Shown one piece after another: positions 22,379 through 30,478 of a DNA stretch of 64,000 nucleotides (position 1 is the first letter of the stretch; every line of letters starts with the position of its first letter). The notes under the pieces were generated by a model that saw nothing but the letters and a program-made list of their open reading frames with translations, ran no database searches and was not told the origin of the DNA. The DNA is from UBA2779 sp965232615 (GTDB lineage: Bacteria; Spirochaetota; Spirochaetia; DSM-2461), in NCBI GenBank assembly GCA_965232615.1, contig OZ246985.1, positions 1,736,001 through 1,800,000 of the forward strand, written 5' to 3'. A program made the translations under genes and the position numbers.

Positions 22379-23296
22379 ATGCTGTATCCCGACTTTAATG
22401 AGCTGGCCGCCCTCAGAAACCATAGTTTTGGATTCTCATCAGCTTCAAATCGCACCGTTATATCGACCTCCGCAGGAGATAATAACTCACCATTTCGCGG
22501 GCAGGGTTTGGAGTTTGAAGAGGTGCGGGAATACTCTCCCGGTGATGATATCCGCAGTATTGACTGGCGGGTGACAGCCCGTACTGGAATTCCGCACACG
22601 AAACTGTTCAAAGAAGAACGTGAACGCAGTGTTATCATCTGCGTGGACACGAATGTCACGATGCGCTTTGGTACCAGGGGAACGTTTAAATCAGTTCAGG
22701 CAGCAAGGACTGCCTCTCTACTCGGCTGGAAAGCCAATAGAGACCGGAACAGAATGGGGGCCTGTTTATTTGGCGATGTACCAGACGGTATGCAGTTTTT
22801 TGCCCCGAAACGCTCCCGTACTTCCCTTTGGGCCATGCTCAAGCAACTCAGTGATCAAAATACAATCACTCGATCCCATCCAGTCTCATTGGATGAGACA
22901 TTGCAGCATATCAACAAAGCGGCTCCTACCGGGGCACTGATTTATATCATCAGCGATTTCAGCAACATCAGTGAAGGCCTGGGACAACAGTTGAGCGAAC
23001 TTCAGAAACGCTGCAGTATTGTTCTTATTACTGTTGATGATCCAGCTGATCGTACCATTCCCCCGATGGGTGTACTGTTATGCAGCAATCATTCCAGGGA
23101 AAGATACAACGTTAATACGGATAGCCAGACTGGTCGGGAAATCTATACCAGAAACTGGCAGGAGAACCGGAACCAACTGGTGCGTATGTCCCACAGACTT
23201 GGTATCTGCATCATATCCATTGCCACCAACAGCAGTGTGCAGAAGGAACTGACACTTGGATTGAAACGTATAAGTTCACGGAGGAGGGTCTTATAA
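22379..23296 (+). CDS. DUF58 domain protein of the Bat operon
   Basis: DUF58 proteins have a von Willebrand A-like fold and accompany MoxR ATPases. The conserved core is visible as GQGLEFEEVREYSPGDDIRS followed by IDWRVTARTG, with KLFKEERERSVIICVDTN after it. The longer open frame begins at 22295 inside moxR. I prefer the ATG at 22379 because GAGG lies eight bases upstream and the sequence from there (MLYPDFNELAALR) looks like a normal DUF58 start. The product has about 305 residues with no membrane segment. It overlaps the next gene by one base. Confidence 0.9.
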   Translation: MLYPDFNELAALRNHSFGFSSASNRTVISTSAGDNNSPFRGQGLEFEEVREYSPGDDIRSIDWRVTARTGIPHTKLFKEERERSVIICVDTNVTMRFGTRGTFKSVQAARTASLLGWKANRDRNRMGACLFGDVPDGMQFFAPKRSRTSLWAMLKQLSDQNTITRSHPVSLDETLQHINKAAPTGALIYIISDFSNISEGLGQQLSELQKRCSIVLITVDDPADRTIPPMGVLLCSNHSRERYNVNTDSQTGREIYTRNWQENRNQLVRMSHRLGICIISIATNSSVQKELTLGLKRISSRRRVL

Positions 23297-23763
23297 TGCC
23301 TGTAACTGACCCACTTGCAGAGATGTATGATATTGAGGGACTGGATGCGATCAGCTGGTGGCCGCCAGCTGTTGGCTGGTGGATCGTTTCAATCCTTGTC
23401 CTTTTTCTGACAGCAATCATTGTAGTTTTTTACCGGCGGAAAAAGTCCTTTGAGCGCAGCTGGTGTAGCAACACACTTAAGATTTTGTCTGAAATGGAAA
23501 ACAATACTTCTAAACAGGATACTGTTGCTACTCTGTCGGAACTGATCCGCCGCATTGCTGTTCATCAATACTCCCGGAAGACCTGTGCTGGACTGGAAGG
23601 TAAAAAATGGATTCAGTGGCTGAAACAACATGATCCTGAACACTTTGACTGGGAGACAGAAGCCGCATGGCTGATTGAAGCTCCGTATGCCCCACCTGGT
23701 ACATCAACTATTGAATCTGAAATCAAAACAGCGATACAGGCAATAAGGAAGTGGGTAAAGTAA
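23296..23763 (+). CDS. DUF4381 membrane protein of the Bat operon
   Basis: This 155-residue protein begins with LDAISWWPPAVGWWIV and a single transmembrane helix at about residues 26-48, followed by RRKK as cytoplasmic anchor. This is the standard form of DUF4381 proteins, which sit between DUF58 and BatA genes. The soluble tail contains GLEGKKWIQWL. No catalytic residues are known. A role in assembling the membrane BatA/BatB complex is inferred from context. Confidence 0.88.
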   Translation: MPVTDPLAEMYDIEGLDAISWWPPAVGWWIVSILVLFLTAIIVVFYRRKKSFERSWCSNTLKILSEMENNTSKQDTVATLSELIRRIAVHQYSRKTCAGLEGKKWIQWLKQHDPEHFDWETEAAWLIEAPYAPPGTSTIESEIKTAIQAIRKWVK

Positions 23764-24776
23764 TGTTTATCTTCCACTGGCCGTATCTGGCGCTATTGCT
23801 TCCCCTGCCTATACTGGTATGGTGGCTCCTGCCGACAGGCAAAAAGACAGATGTTAATACATCCCCGGAATTACTGTTCCCCTCCCTTGATAAGATTCGC
23901 AATGCGTTTCCAGCATTCAGAGCTTCTGAGAAAAAATCCCGAAGAGGATACTGGGTATTGCGATTGTCTGTATGGGTATTACTGGTGTTGACAATAATGC
24001 GCCCACAGCGGGTCGATCAATATATACATGTACAGAATGAGGGATATGATCTAATGCTGGCGGTCGATATCTCTGGTTCCATGCGTGCTCTGGATTTCTC
24101 AACAAAGGAGAAGGCTGTCAGCCGTCTGGATGTTACAAAAGATGTGGTGGGACAATTCGTGAGGGAACGTCAAGGGGATCGTATCGGACTCATCCTGTTC
24201 GGTCAGCATGCCTATCTGCATGTTCCCCTTACGCTTGACACCCTGTCAGTCAGTCAGATGCTTAATAATGCCGTATCCGGTATGGCTGGAGATGCAACTT
24301 CCATTGGCGATGCTGTTGGGCTTGCAGTGCGGAATCTGCGTGAACGCCCCGAAGGCTCCCGTACAATCATCCTGCTGACCGATGGAAAAGATACCGCAAG
24401 TTCCATCCCTCCGCTTGAAGCCGCCAGACTGGCAAAGATATATGGTATTCGAATCCATGCAATTGGTGTTGGCAAAGATGGACCAGTTCCCTATCCAGAT
24501 AACCTCCGTGGTGTTGTAATGGTCGAATTGCCCATGGATGAACAACTGCTCAAAGACATTGCAAATGAAACAGATGGACAGTTTTTTCTGGCTGCGGACA
24601 CCAATACGCTGGAAGATATCTATGACACGATTAACAAGCTGGAAAAAACTGAATCTGAAGAGCGTGAATATCTGATCCGCCAGCCGCTTTATCGCTACCC
24701 ACTGGGAGCCGCATGTATATTACTGTTGATACTGTGTCTTGCTCCAATATACAAGAAGGTTGTCCATGATGTTTAG
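23763..24776 (+). CDS. batA: BatA-like von Willebrand factor A membrane protein
   Basis: This inner-membrane protein has helices near the N terminus (YLALLLPLPILVWWLL, then near residues 60-80) and at the C terminus (YPLGAACILLLILCL), with a VWA domain between. The metal site is intact: DISGSM supplies DxSxS, and LLTDGKD supplies the distal aspartate. I choose the ATG at 23763, which overlaps the previous stop (TAATG), over one four codons upstream. Bat proteins are linked to aerotolerance or envelope stress, though the mechanism is not settled. Confidence 0.92.
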   Translation: MFIFHWPYLALLLPLPILVWWLLPTGKKTDVNTSPELLFPSLDKIRNAFPAFRASEKKSRRGYWVLRLSVWVLLVLTIMRPQRVDQYIHVQNEGYDLMLAVDISGSMRALDFSTKEKAVSRLDVTKDVVGQFVRERQGDRIGLILFGQHAYLHVPLTLDTLSVSQMLNNAVSGMAGDATSIGDAVGLAVRNLRERPEGSRTIILLTDGKDTASSIPPLEAARLAKIYGIRIHAIGVGKDGPVPYPDNLRGVVMVELPMDEQLLKDIANETDGQFFLAADTNTLEDIYDTINKLEKTESEEREYLIRQPLYRYPLGAACILLLILCLAPIYKKVVHDV

Positions 24777-26556
24777 AGATTTCCATTTCGAGAGTATACT
24801 ATGGCTTTGGGGAGCGTTGCTTATCCCTATGGTGTGGCTGCTCTACGCTCTGTTGTATCGAAAACGGAACAGCACATATCATCTGGATGACTTCATCGAT
24901 GAACACCTTTTACCACATCTGGTGTTGAACAAAGATGCTGTTAATCAATCGATATGGAAGTCAATTTTACTGTGGTCAGTGCTATGGGCATTGCTGATGA
25001 TGGCCCTTGCCGGGCCGCGCTGGGATTTTGCGGAGATTGAGGTATACAAATCAGATCAAAGCCTTGTGATTCTACTGGACTTATCGCAGTCGATGGATGC
25101 AGAAGATGAAAAGCCGTCGCGTATTGCCAGAGCGAAACAGGAAATCGAAGATATACTGCACTATGCCCAGGGTGTAAGAATTGCCCTGATTGTTTTTGCT
25201 GCTGACCCCCATATGATTAATCCACTGACGGATGATATGGAATCCATTCGTCACCTTCTGCCATCGCTGGAGACAGACCTTATTTACATACAGGGGAGCA
25301 GATTATCACCTGCCTTTGATATGGCATACCGGATGTTATCATCCGAACCCGGTAATAATAAATCAATTCTGGTCATGAGTGATGGCGGTTTCGAAGACGC
25401 CAGTGCCATCGCAACTGCACGTAAACTGGCATCCAGTGGGATTATCATTCATACAATGGGTCTTGGCAGCCTGGACGGTGCACCGGTGAAAGACAGTAAA
25501 AACAACTTCATCAAAAAAAACGGTTCAATGATTATCTCCAGATTGGAGGACGATAAACTGAAAGCCGTCAGCAGAACCGGGGGCGGACAATATCTGAAGG
25601 CCGAGTATCACGACAGGGACAGCCGGACAATACTGGATCAACTGGCATTGCGTGCTGAGGCAGAACAGGTGATGCAGAGCACAACCCGCCACTGGGAAGA
25701 ACAATTCTATTTACTGATACTGCCTGTACTGGCTATGTTTCTGTTCTGGTTCAGAAAGGGTTTTGTATTTCCTGCGATTTTGCTTTTTCTATGTATGCCA
25801 GTGGAACATACCCATGCAGAAGTCCTCGATTACTTCATAAACAATCCGCAAAAGGGGAAAAACGCCCTGGAACGAGGGGATTACAACACTGCGATCCAGA
25901 AATTCAAAGATCCGTATCGTCAGGGAGTTGTTCATTACAATGCTGGTAATTTTCTGGAAGCAGAAGAAGCTTTCAAGAAGTCCTTCCGTCCGGAAATCGC
26001 TGAGGATGCCACCTATAATCTGGGCAATGCCCTTGCCAGACAACAGAAATACAATGAGGCAATCCAGGTTTGGGAATCTCTCCTTGAACAGAATCCTGAT
26101 CATAAAAAGGCCAGACATAATCTTGAGATTGTGAAGAAACTGCTTGAGCAGCAACAGCAGGATCAGAGTCAGGGCGACGACCAGGAAAACAAGAATGGAA
26201 ACAAGCAGGATCAAGGAAATTCTGATCCATCAGATCAGAATAACAAGACCGAACAGCCTGAAGATGGTCATCAAGATAACCAGGGAGGGGAAAATTCTGA
26301 AAATCAGGAATCATCGGAACAGGAAGGAAGTGAGGCAAAGACTTCAGAAGAAGATCGTATAAAAGAACAGCAGAAAAACATGGATTCTGGAAGTACTGAA
26401 CAGTTAGAGGAGAATAGAAGTCAAAGAACACAACAGGATATCGATGCAGATCAATGGCTGAATCGCATCACAAACGACCCTGAATCATTCTTGAAGAACC
26501 AGTTTTATATTGAATCCAGACAAAGGGGGACAAAGGAAGGAAGCGATCCATGGTGA
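24766..26556 (+). CDS. batB: BatB-like VWA protein fused to TPR (BatB-BatC)
   Basis: The N-terminal half has two membrane helices, a VWA domain with LLDLSQSMDAEDE (DxSxS) and VMSDGGFED, and a third helix region near residues 320-350. The C-terminal part continues with TPR-like helices (YNAGNFLEAEEAFKKSF, YNLGNALARQQKYNEAIQVWE) and a long low-complexity Q/D/E/N tail. In many species the TPR part is a separate gene, batC, so this is a BatB-BatC fusion. The start is ATG 24766 or 24769, overlapping batA. The repetitive acidic tail may be flexible or bind partners. Confidence 0.9.
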   Translation: MMFRDFHFESILWLWGALLIPMVWLLYALLYRKRNSTYHLDDFIDEHLLPHLVLNKDAVNQSIWKSILLWSVLWALLMMALAGPRWDFAEIEVYKSDQSLVILLDLSQSMDAEDEKPSRIARAKQEIEDILHYAQGVRIALIVFAADPHMINPLTDDMESIRHLLPSLETDLIYIQGSRLSPAFDMAYRMLSSEPGNNKSILVMSDGGFEDASAIATARKLASSGIIIHTMGLGSLDGAPVKDSKNNFIKKNGSMIISRLEDDKLKAVSRTGGGQYLKAEYHDRDSRTILDQLALRAEAEQVMQSTTRHWEEQFYLLILPVLAMFLFWFRKGFVFPAILLFLCMPVEHTHAEVLDYFINNPQKGKNALERGDYNTAIQKFKDPYRQGVVHYNAGNFLEAEEAFKKSFRPEIAEDATYNLGNALARQQKYNEAIQVWESLLEQNPDHKKARHNLEIVKKLLEQQQQDQSQGDDQENKNGNKQDQGNSDPSDQNNKTEQPEDGHQDNQGGENSENQESSEQEGSEAKTSEEDRIKEQQKNMDSGSTEQLEENRSQRTQQDIDADQWLNRITNDPESFLKNQFYIESRQRGTKEGSDPW

Positions 26557-28370
26557 AGTACATTACCACAGTGGCCATGACACTCAGTCTATTTATGCCA
26601 TCTCTGGTGTGGGCGGCAGAATTCACCGCCAGTATCAGTCGGGACCAGCTTGTTGTAGGTGAAAGCTTGACCTTGAGGCTGGAGCTTTCTGGTACTTCAG
26701 CAATAAGCAAACCCTCAGTGTCCAGTTTGAAGAAGGATTTTGATGTAGAGAGCAGAGGACAATCCTCCCACACCACTATTATGAATGGCAATGTGTCATC
26801 AAGTACTATCTGGACTTACAATCTGACGCCTAAGAAGGAAGGTCATATTACTATTCCATCTTTGAGTATCAAAACCTCGGATGGTGAGATCAGCAGTCAA
26901 TCTGTTAACGTATCGGTAGGAAAAGCATCTTCATTGCCTTCGGTGAGGCAGCAGAAGGATATAGCAGTCACAGCAAACGTCAGCAAAAACAATCCCTACA
27001 AAAACGAACCGATTATCTACACGGCAACACTGATAACCCGCCACGACATGACCGATGTGAAATTCAGTGATCTTTCTATGGAAAACGCTATTGTAGAATC
27101 TGTCGGCGAGCCCAGAATCTACGATAAGGTACAAAACGGCGTTGCAGTAAAAATGCTTGAAGTGAAGTATCTTATCACCCCTCTTCAACCTGGATCAATC
27201 ACAGTTCCTGTCATGGTGATACAGGGTGACATTCCCGCACGTGAATCAAATTCAGGATCATTGTTTGATGACGACCTTGATCCATTTGGCATGTTTCGCA
27301 ATCTCAATCAATTCAGATCGTTCGGCATGACCAGACTGGAGTCATTCAGCGTGGCCAGCAATGAGATCGCATTGGAAATCAGAACACCACCAGCCGCAGG
27401 GGTTGAACCATGGTTGCCTGCTGCTTCTTTGATTGTCACCGAGGAATGGGATGATAAACAAACCTTGAAGACTGGAGAACCCATTACCCGCCGATTCACT
27501 ATCTCTGCCGAAGGTATTCTGGCAAGCCAGCTACCAGACCTTGATATTCAAGGAAACGAAATAGAAGGATTCAAAGTCTATGCTGACAACCCCATTATGG
27601 GAAATGATGTAGAGGACGGTAAGATAACCAGCTGGCGACAGGAAAACTATACCTTAATCCCACAAAGATCTGGAACATTGACCTTCCCGGAGATATCCAT
27701 TGCCTGGTGGAATGTCAATACTGATAAAGTAGCTGAAACAACCATACCGGACCGTACTCTGGAGATTTTGCCAGGAACAGAACGTGACACACCTCCTGAT
27801 GAACAACAGAATTTCCAATCCTCAGAACAAATGGACAATCCACCTGAAAAAGGCCTTCCAGCATCACCCCTGACACAGAATAATAACCGCTGGTTGTATG
27901 CCGTGATCGCTGGATTGCTCATCATATTATTGCTTGTACTCTTCTGGGTAATCAGTCTTCAGCACAGAGTAACACGTCTTGTAGAAACCAGAGAAAATAC
28001 CTTGCAGAATAGACAATCTGAACCGAAAATCAGACAAGTTCCAACTATTACAAACAAGGAGTTGGCAAAAACTGCTTCGGCAGAAGAAATCCAGAGTTTT
28101 CTGCGGCGCTATGGACAGGAGCATTGGAACACATCCGGGAACGCATCGCTGGGGACACTGATTACCGCTGTTAAGAAGCAATATCCACAGTATTCCAGAG
28201 AAGCTGACCTGACACTGAAAGCACTGGAGGATGCACTTTACGCCGATAAAGATATTGATATTGAAAAGGTAAAAGAATACTGTACGACTCTTCTGACAGA
28301 TACAACTCGAGCAGAAAGAGCAGCACAGAGAAATGTGGCTGAAAAACTACCCGATCTCAATCCCAGCTGA
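26550..28370 (+). CDS. batD: BatD-like exported protein
   Basis: This 606-residue protein starts with a signal peptide (MVKYITTVAMTLSLFMPSLVWA) followed by AEFTASISRDQLVVGESL, the usual opening of the BatD oxygen-tolerance family. Several beta-sandwich repeats follow, and one membrane helix lies near residues 449-470 (WLYAVIAGLLIILLLVLFWV). A cytoplasmic tail of about 130 residues follows. It overlaps the upstream gene by seven bases and is the last gene of the operon. Repeat A7 starts about ten bases after its stop. Confidence 0.92.
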   Translation: MVKYITTVAMTLSLFMPSLVWAAEFTASISRDQLVVGESLTLRLELSGTSAISKPSVSSLKKDFDVESRGQSSHTTIMNGNVSSSTIWTYNLTPKKEGHITIPSLSIKTSDGEISSQSVNVSVGKASSLPSVRQQKDIAVTANVSKNNPYKNEPIIYTATLITRHDMTDVKFSDLSMENAIVESVGEPRIYDKVQNGVAVKMLEVKYLITPLQPGSITVPVMVIQGDIPARESNSGSLFDDDLDPFGMFRNLNQFRSFGMTRLESFSVASNEIALEIRTPPAAGVEPWLPAASLIVTEEWDDKQTLKTGEPITRRFTISAEGILASQLPDLDIQGNEIEGFKVYADNPIMGNDVEDGKITSWRQENYTLIPQRSGTLTFPEISIAWWNVNTDKVAETTIPDRTLEILPGTERDTPPDEQQNFQSSEQMDNPPEKGLPASPLTQNNNRWLYAVIAGLLIILLLVLFWVISLQHRVTRLVETRENTLQNRQSEPKIRQVPTITNKELAKTASAEEIQSFLRRYGQEHWNTSGNASLGTLITAVKKQYPQYSREADLTLKALEDALYADKDIDIEKVKEYCTTLLTDTTRAERAAQRNVAEKLPDLNPS

Positions 28371-28380
28371 CCGAAACCAT

Positions 28381-28549
28381 CGGCGGTGTTCTCCTCATTT
28401 TTTGTCGATACAAGGCGGCCTGTCTGCGTGCGGACACGCACAGGCAGGCAAAAGCTAAGGGCGTAGCTGGGCTTAGTTGAGTATTTTGACAACGCAGTAG
28501 CGGCGGAAAAGATCGAGTCAAGAACTCAATGGGTTTTTTAGAGGTGCCC
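28381..28549. repeat. Diverged type A element, copy A7
   Basis: The right part (TTTTGACAACGCAGTAGCGGCGG through GGGTTTTTTAGAGGTGCCC) is well conserved. The left part begins CGGCGGTGTTCTCCTC and holds a different palindrome, GCCTGTCTGCGTG/CACGCACAGGCAGGC, in place of the standard hairpin. The left terminal repeat is not visible. Confidence 0.75.
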
Positions 28550-28574
28550 GTAAGTTCAGGCTGTGTAAGAAATG

Positions 28575-28611
28575 CGGCATTCAGCGTTGGCTTAACCAAC
28601 GCTGAATGCCG
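28575..28611. terminator. Perfect 16-bp hairpin between convergent genes
   Basis: CGGCATTCAGCGTTGG (28575-28590) and CCAACGCTGAATGCCG (28596-28611) are exact complements around the loop CTTAA. It lies 20 bp after the stop of the minus-strand lipoprotein and 205 bp after batD, so it can end transcription from both sides. T tracts are weak (GCATTTCTT on the minus side). Confidence 0.7.
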
Positions 28612-28630
28612 TAGTTAAATGGGCAAATAG

Positions 28631-30118
28631 TTAAAAAGCCCTCACCGCACGAACAGGTGCAATGCCTTCCTTGCCGTAGGCGCTCTTGCTGCCACGGTCG
28701 AATTCCTGGCCCCAAGCGCCGGCGGAATTGTACTCCGACGAGGACCAGTAGGCGCTAGAGGCAAAGTTGCCAACTACATCTTTCTGCTTATACAACTCAT
28801 CCAATTCATCTTTGGACGGCAGAAACCAGTCGTCATAATCAACACCGTTATGGTTTACTTTATAATCGCTACAGATTTTCGCCGCGTAAGCCGATTCTCC
28901 GTTATATCCTCCGTTAGCACCAAGTACGTCCACTATCGTCGCTGTGTTGGATTCTCCGGTTCCTATGGCTGTACCTGTTGTTCCTGCTGCTGCATCTTTA
29001 CCCCAGGTAGCACTAGGCAAATCACTGGGGGCCGCCTCCAGGTAAGTCCAGTCAACGATGGCGGGATCAGTATTCACATAGAAGATTTTCCCTCCGGCAG
29101 GGCCGGTGTTGCCTACGCTGTACACTACCGTCAGTACGAAATCGACTGCTTTCTTTCCAGTGTACTTGCCCGTTCCGGCGGCTGTAACGGTGTAGGTTCC
29201 GGTTTCGCCTGTATCGATCGTTTTTGCTATAGAGACTTGACCGCTGTTATCTATGGTGACGGCAGTGACGAGGGCTCCATCTTTCTCTATGCTCAGGTCG
29301 TAATCAGTTCCTGCGATCAGACCGACATTGTTGATCGTTACGGAGAAAGTTGATTCTTGCAAGGGGGGGACAGTTTGGTCAGCAACGGAAATAGAGTAGC
29401 CCTGCACAGTTGTAATATCTATAGAATTGACTGTCAGAGTGAAGGTGACACTTCTCGTACCTCTGTACTTGCCCGTTCCGGCGGCTGTAACGGTGTAGGT
29501 TCCTCCATCACTCACCGCGATACTGTCGGCTATGGTGATGGTGCCGTCATTGGCGATGCTGACAGCGCCGGAGCTTACGCCAGTTCCAGTAATGCTCAGG
29601 TTGTAGTCGGTACCCGCCGTTAGGGATAGGCTACCGCCGACCGTCGCGGTGTGGGTTCCCCCTGTCAGTGCCGTTACAGTTGTATTGGCAACAGTGAGGG
29701 AGAATGCGGCGGAATCCAGGTTAGCGATATCTACCTGATCTTTCTTAATCACCGTCAGGGTGAAGGTCTTTGTGTCGTTTACACCATTCTTTTCTATCGT
29801 CGCGGTGAGAGTAACAGACGCATCGGCAGCATCAACAGCCGGGCGGGTAACCATTCCGTCATTGGCGATGACGCCGGTATTGCTACTGGACCACGCTATG
29901 ACGGTTCCGCTGGCTCCGGTAGTCGGCAGGGTCATATCCTGGGTTACCGAATCTATGCTGTCACCTTGCGCATAGCCAATGGCTAGCGCGGTCTTATCAG
30001 CAGCTACCGATTCCTGATCACTCAATCCTTCACTTGCTGCGGAACAGCCTCCCAATCCAATGAGGAAGAGAAATCCGACAAGCGCCACCAAGGGTATCGC
30101 TCTTGTTAATTGAATCAT
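28631..30118 (-). CDS. Lipoprotein with Ig-like repeats and C-terminal DUF1566
   Basis: This 495-residue surface or periplasmic lipoprotein has signal peptide MIQLTRAIPLVALVGFLFLI and lipobox GLGGC. Residues about 35-125 resemble an atypical bacterial Ig domain (DMTLPTTGASGTVIAWSSSN). Two or more related beta modules follow (GTYTVTAAGTGKYRG and GTYTVTAAGTGKYTG). The C-terminal third is a DUF1566 domain with NTGPAGGKIFYV, DDWFLPSKDELDELYK, YWSSSEYN and the final APVRAVRAF. DUF1566 is abundant in spirochaete lipoproteins. The ligand is unknown; adhesion or carbohydrate binding is inference. It is divergent from the cob/hem operon. Confidence 0.88.
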   Translation of the reverse strand: MIQLTRAIPLVALVGFLFLIGLGGCSAASEGLSDQESVAADKTALAIGYAQGDSIDSVTQDMTLPTTGASGTVIAWSSSNTGVIANDGMVTRPAVDAADASVTLTATIEKNGVNDTKTFTLTVIKKDQVDIANLDSAAFSLTVANTTVTALTGGTHTATVGGSLSLTAGTDYNLSITGTGVSSGAVSIANDGTITIADSIAVSDGGTYTVTAAGTGKYRGTRSVTFTLTVNSIDITTVQGYSISVADQTVPPLQESTFSVTINNVGLIAGTDYDLSIEKDGALVTAVTIDNSGQVSIAKTIDTGETGTYTVTAAGTGKYTGKKAVDFVLTVVYSVGNTGPAGGKIFYVNTDPAIVDWTYLEAAPSDLPSATWGKDAAAGTTGTAIGTGESNTATIVDVLGANGGYNGESAYAAKICSDYKVNHNGVDYDDWFLPSKDELDELYKQKDVVGNFASSAYWSSSEYNSAGAWGQEFDRGSKSAYGKEGIAPVRAVRAF

Positions 30119-30177
30119 ATCTATGAACCACCTTAAAAAATATGAAGGAGTTTATCAGACTTCACTGATAACGTCAA

Positions 30178-30337
30178 GGCAACCTCTAAAAAACCGTTTT
30201 CGGAATCTGGCGTATTGGCGGTGTGTTCCTCGGAGCTTTGCTCCTGCGGTACACACCTGATTACGCGAGCATTTTGACAACGTAGCAGCGAGGAAAAAGA
30301 TCAAGCCAAAAACAAATAAGGTTTTTTAGAGGTGCCC
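30178..30337. repeat. Type A element, copy A8 (single hairpin unit)
   Basis: This 160-bp element runs from GGCAACCTCTAAAAAACC to GGTTTTTTAGAGGTGCCC with one hairpin unit (GGTGTGTTCC, GGAGC-TTT-GCTCC, GGTACACACC). In this unit the outer arms also covary: GTGTGT pairs with ACACAC. The flanks are inverted (GTCAA left, TTGAC right) rather than a direct target duplication. Confidence 0.92.
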
Positions 30338-30440
30338 TTGACAGACGGAGAGATACAGGAATGGACTATTGCAACACAGTTTATCTCCACTGACCAATAA
30401 TGCTCATCGGATTCCCTTATCTCCAACTTGAAATGCAGAA

Positions 30441-30469
30441 TTGACAGAAACACATCCTGCATCTAGCAT
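30441..30469 (+). promoter_or_regulatory. Probable promoter of the cobalamin/heme operon
   Basis: TTGACA (30441-30446) and TAGCAT (30464-30469) are spaced by 17 bp and end nine bases before the ATG of the first gene. That implies a very short or absent leader. A second TTGACA at 30338 directly abuts repeat A8. No cobalamin riboswitch core is visible upstream. Confidence 0.5.
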
Positions 30470-30478
30470 CATTGGAAT

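Noticed and set aside
30338..30478. Cobalamin riboswitch upstream of the cob/hem operon
   Set aside because: No B12-box-like sequence or suitable fold was seen, and the likely promoter leaves almost no leader.
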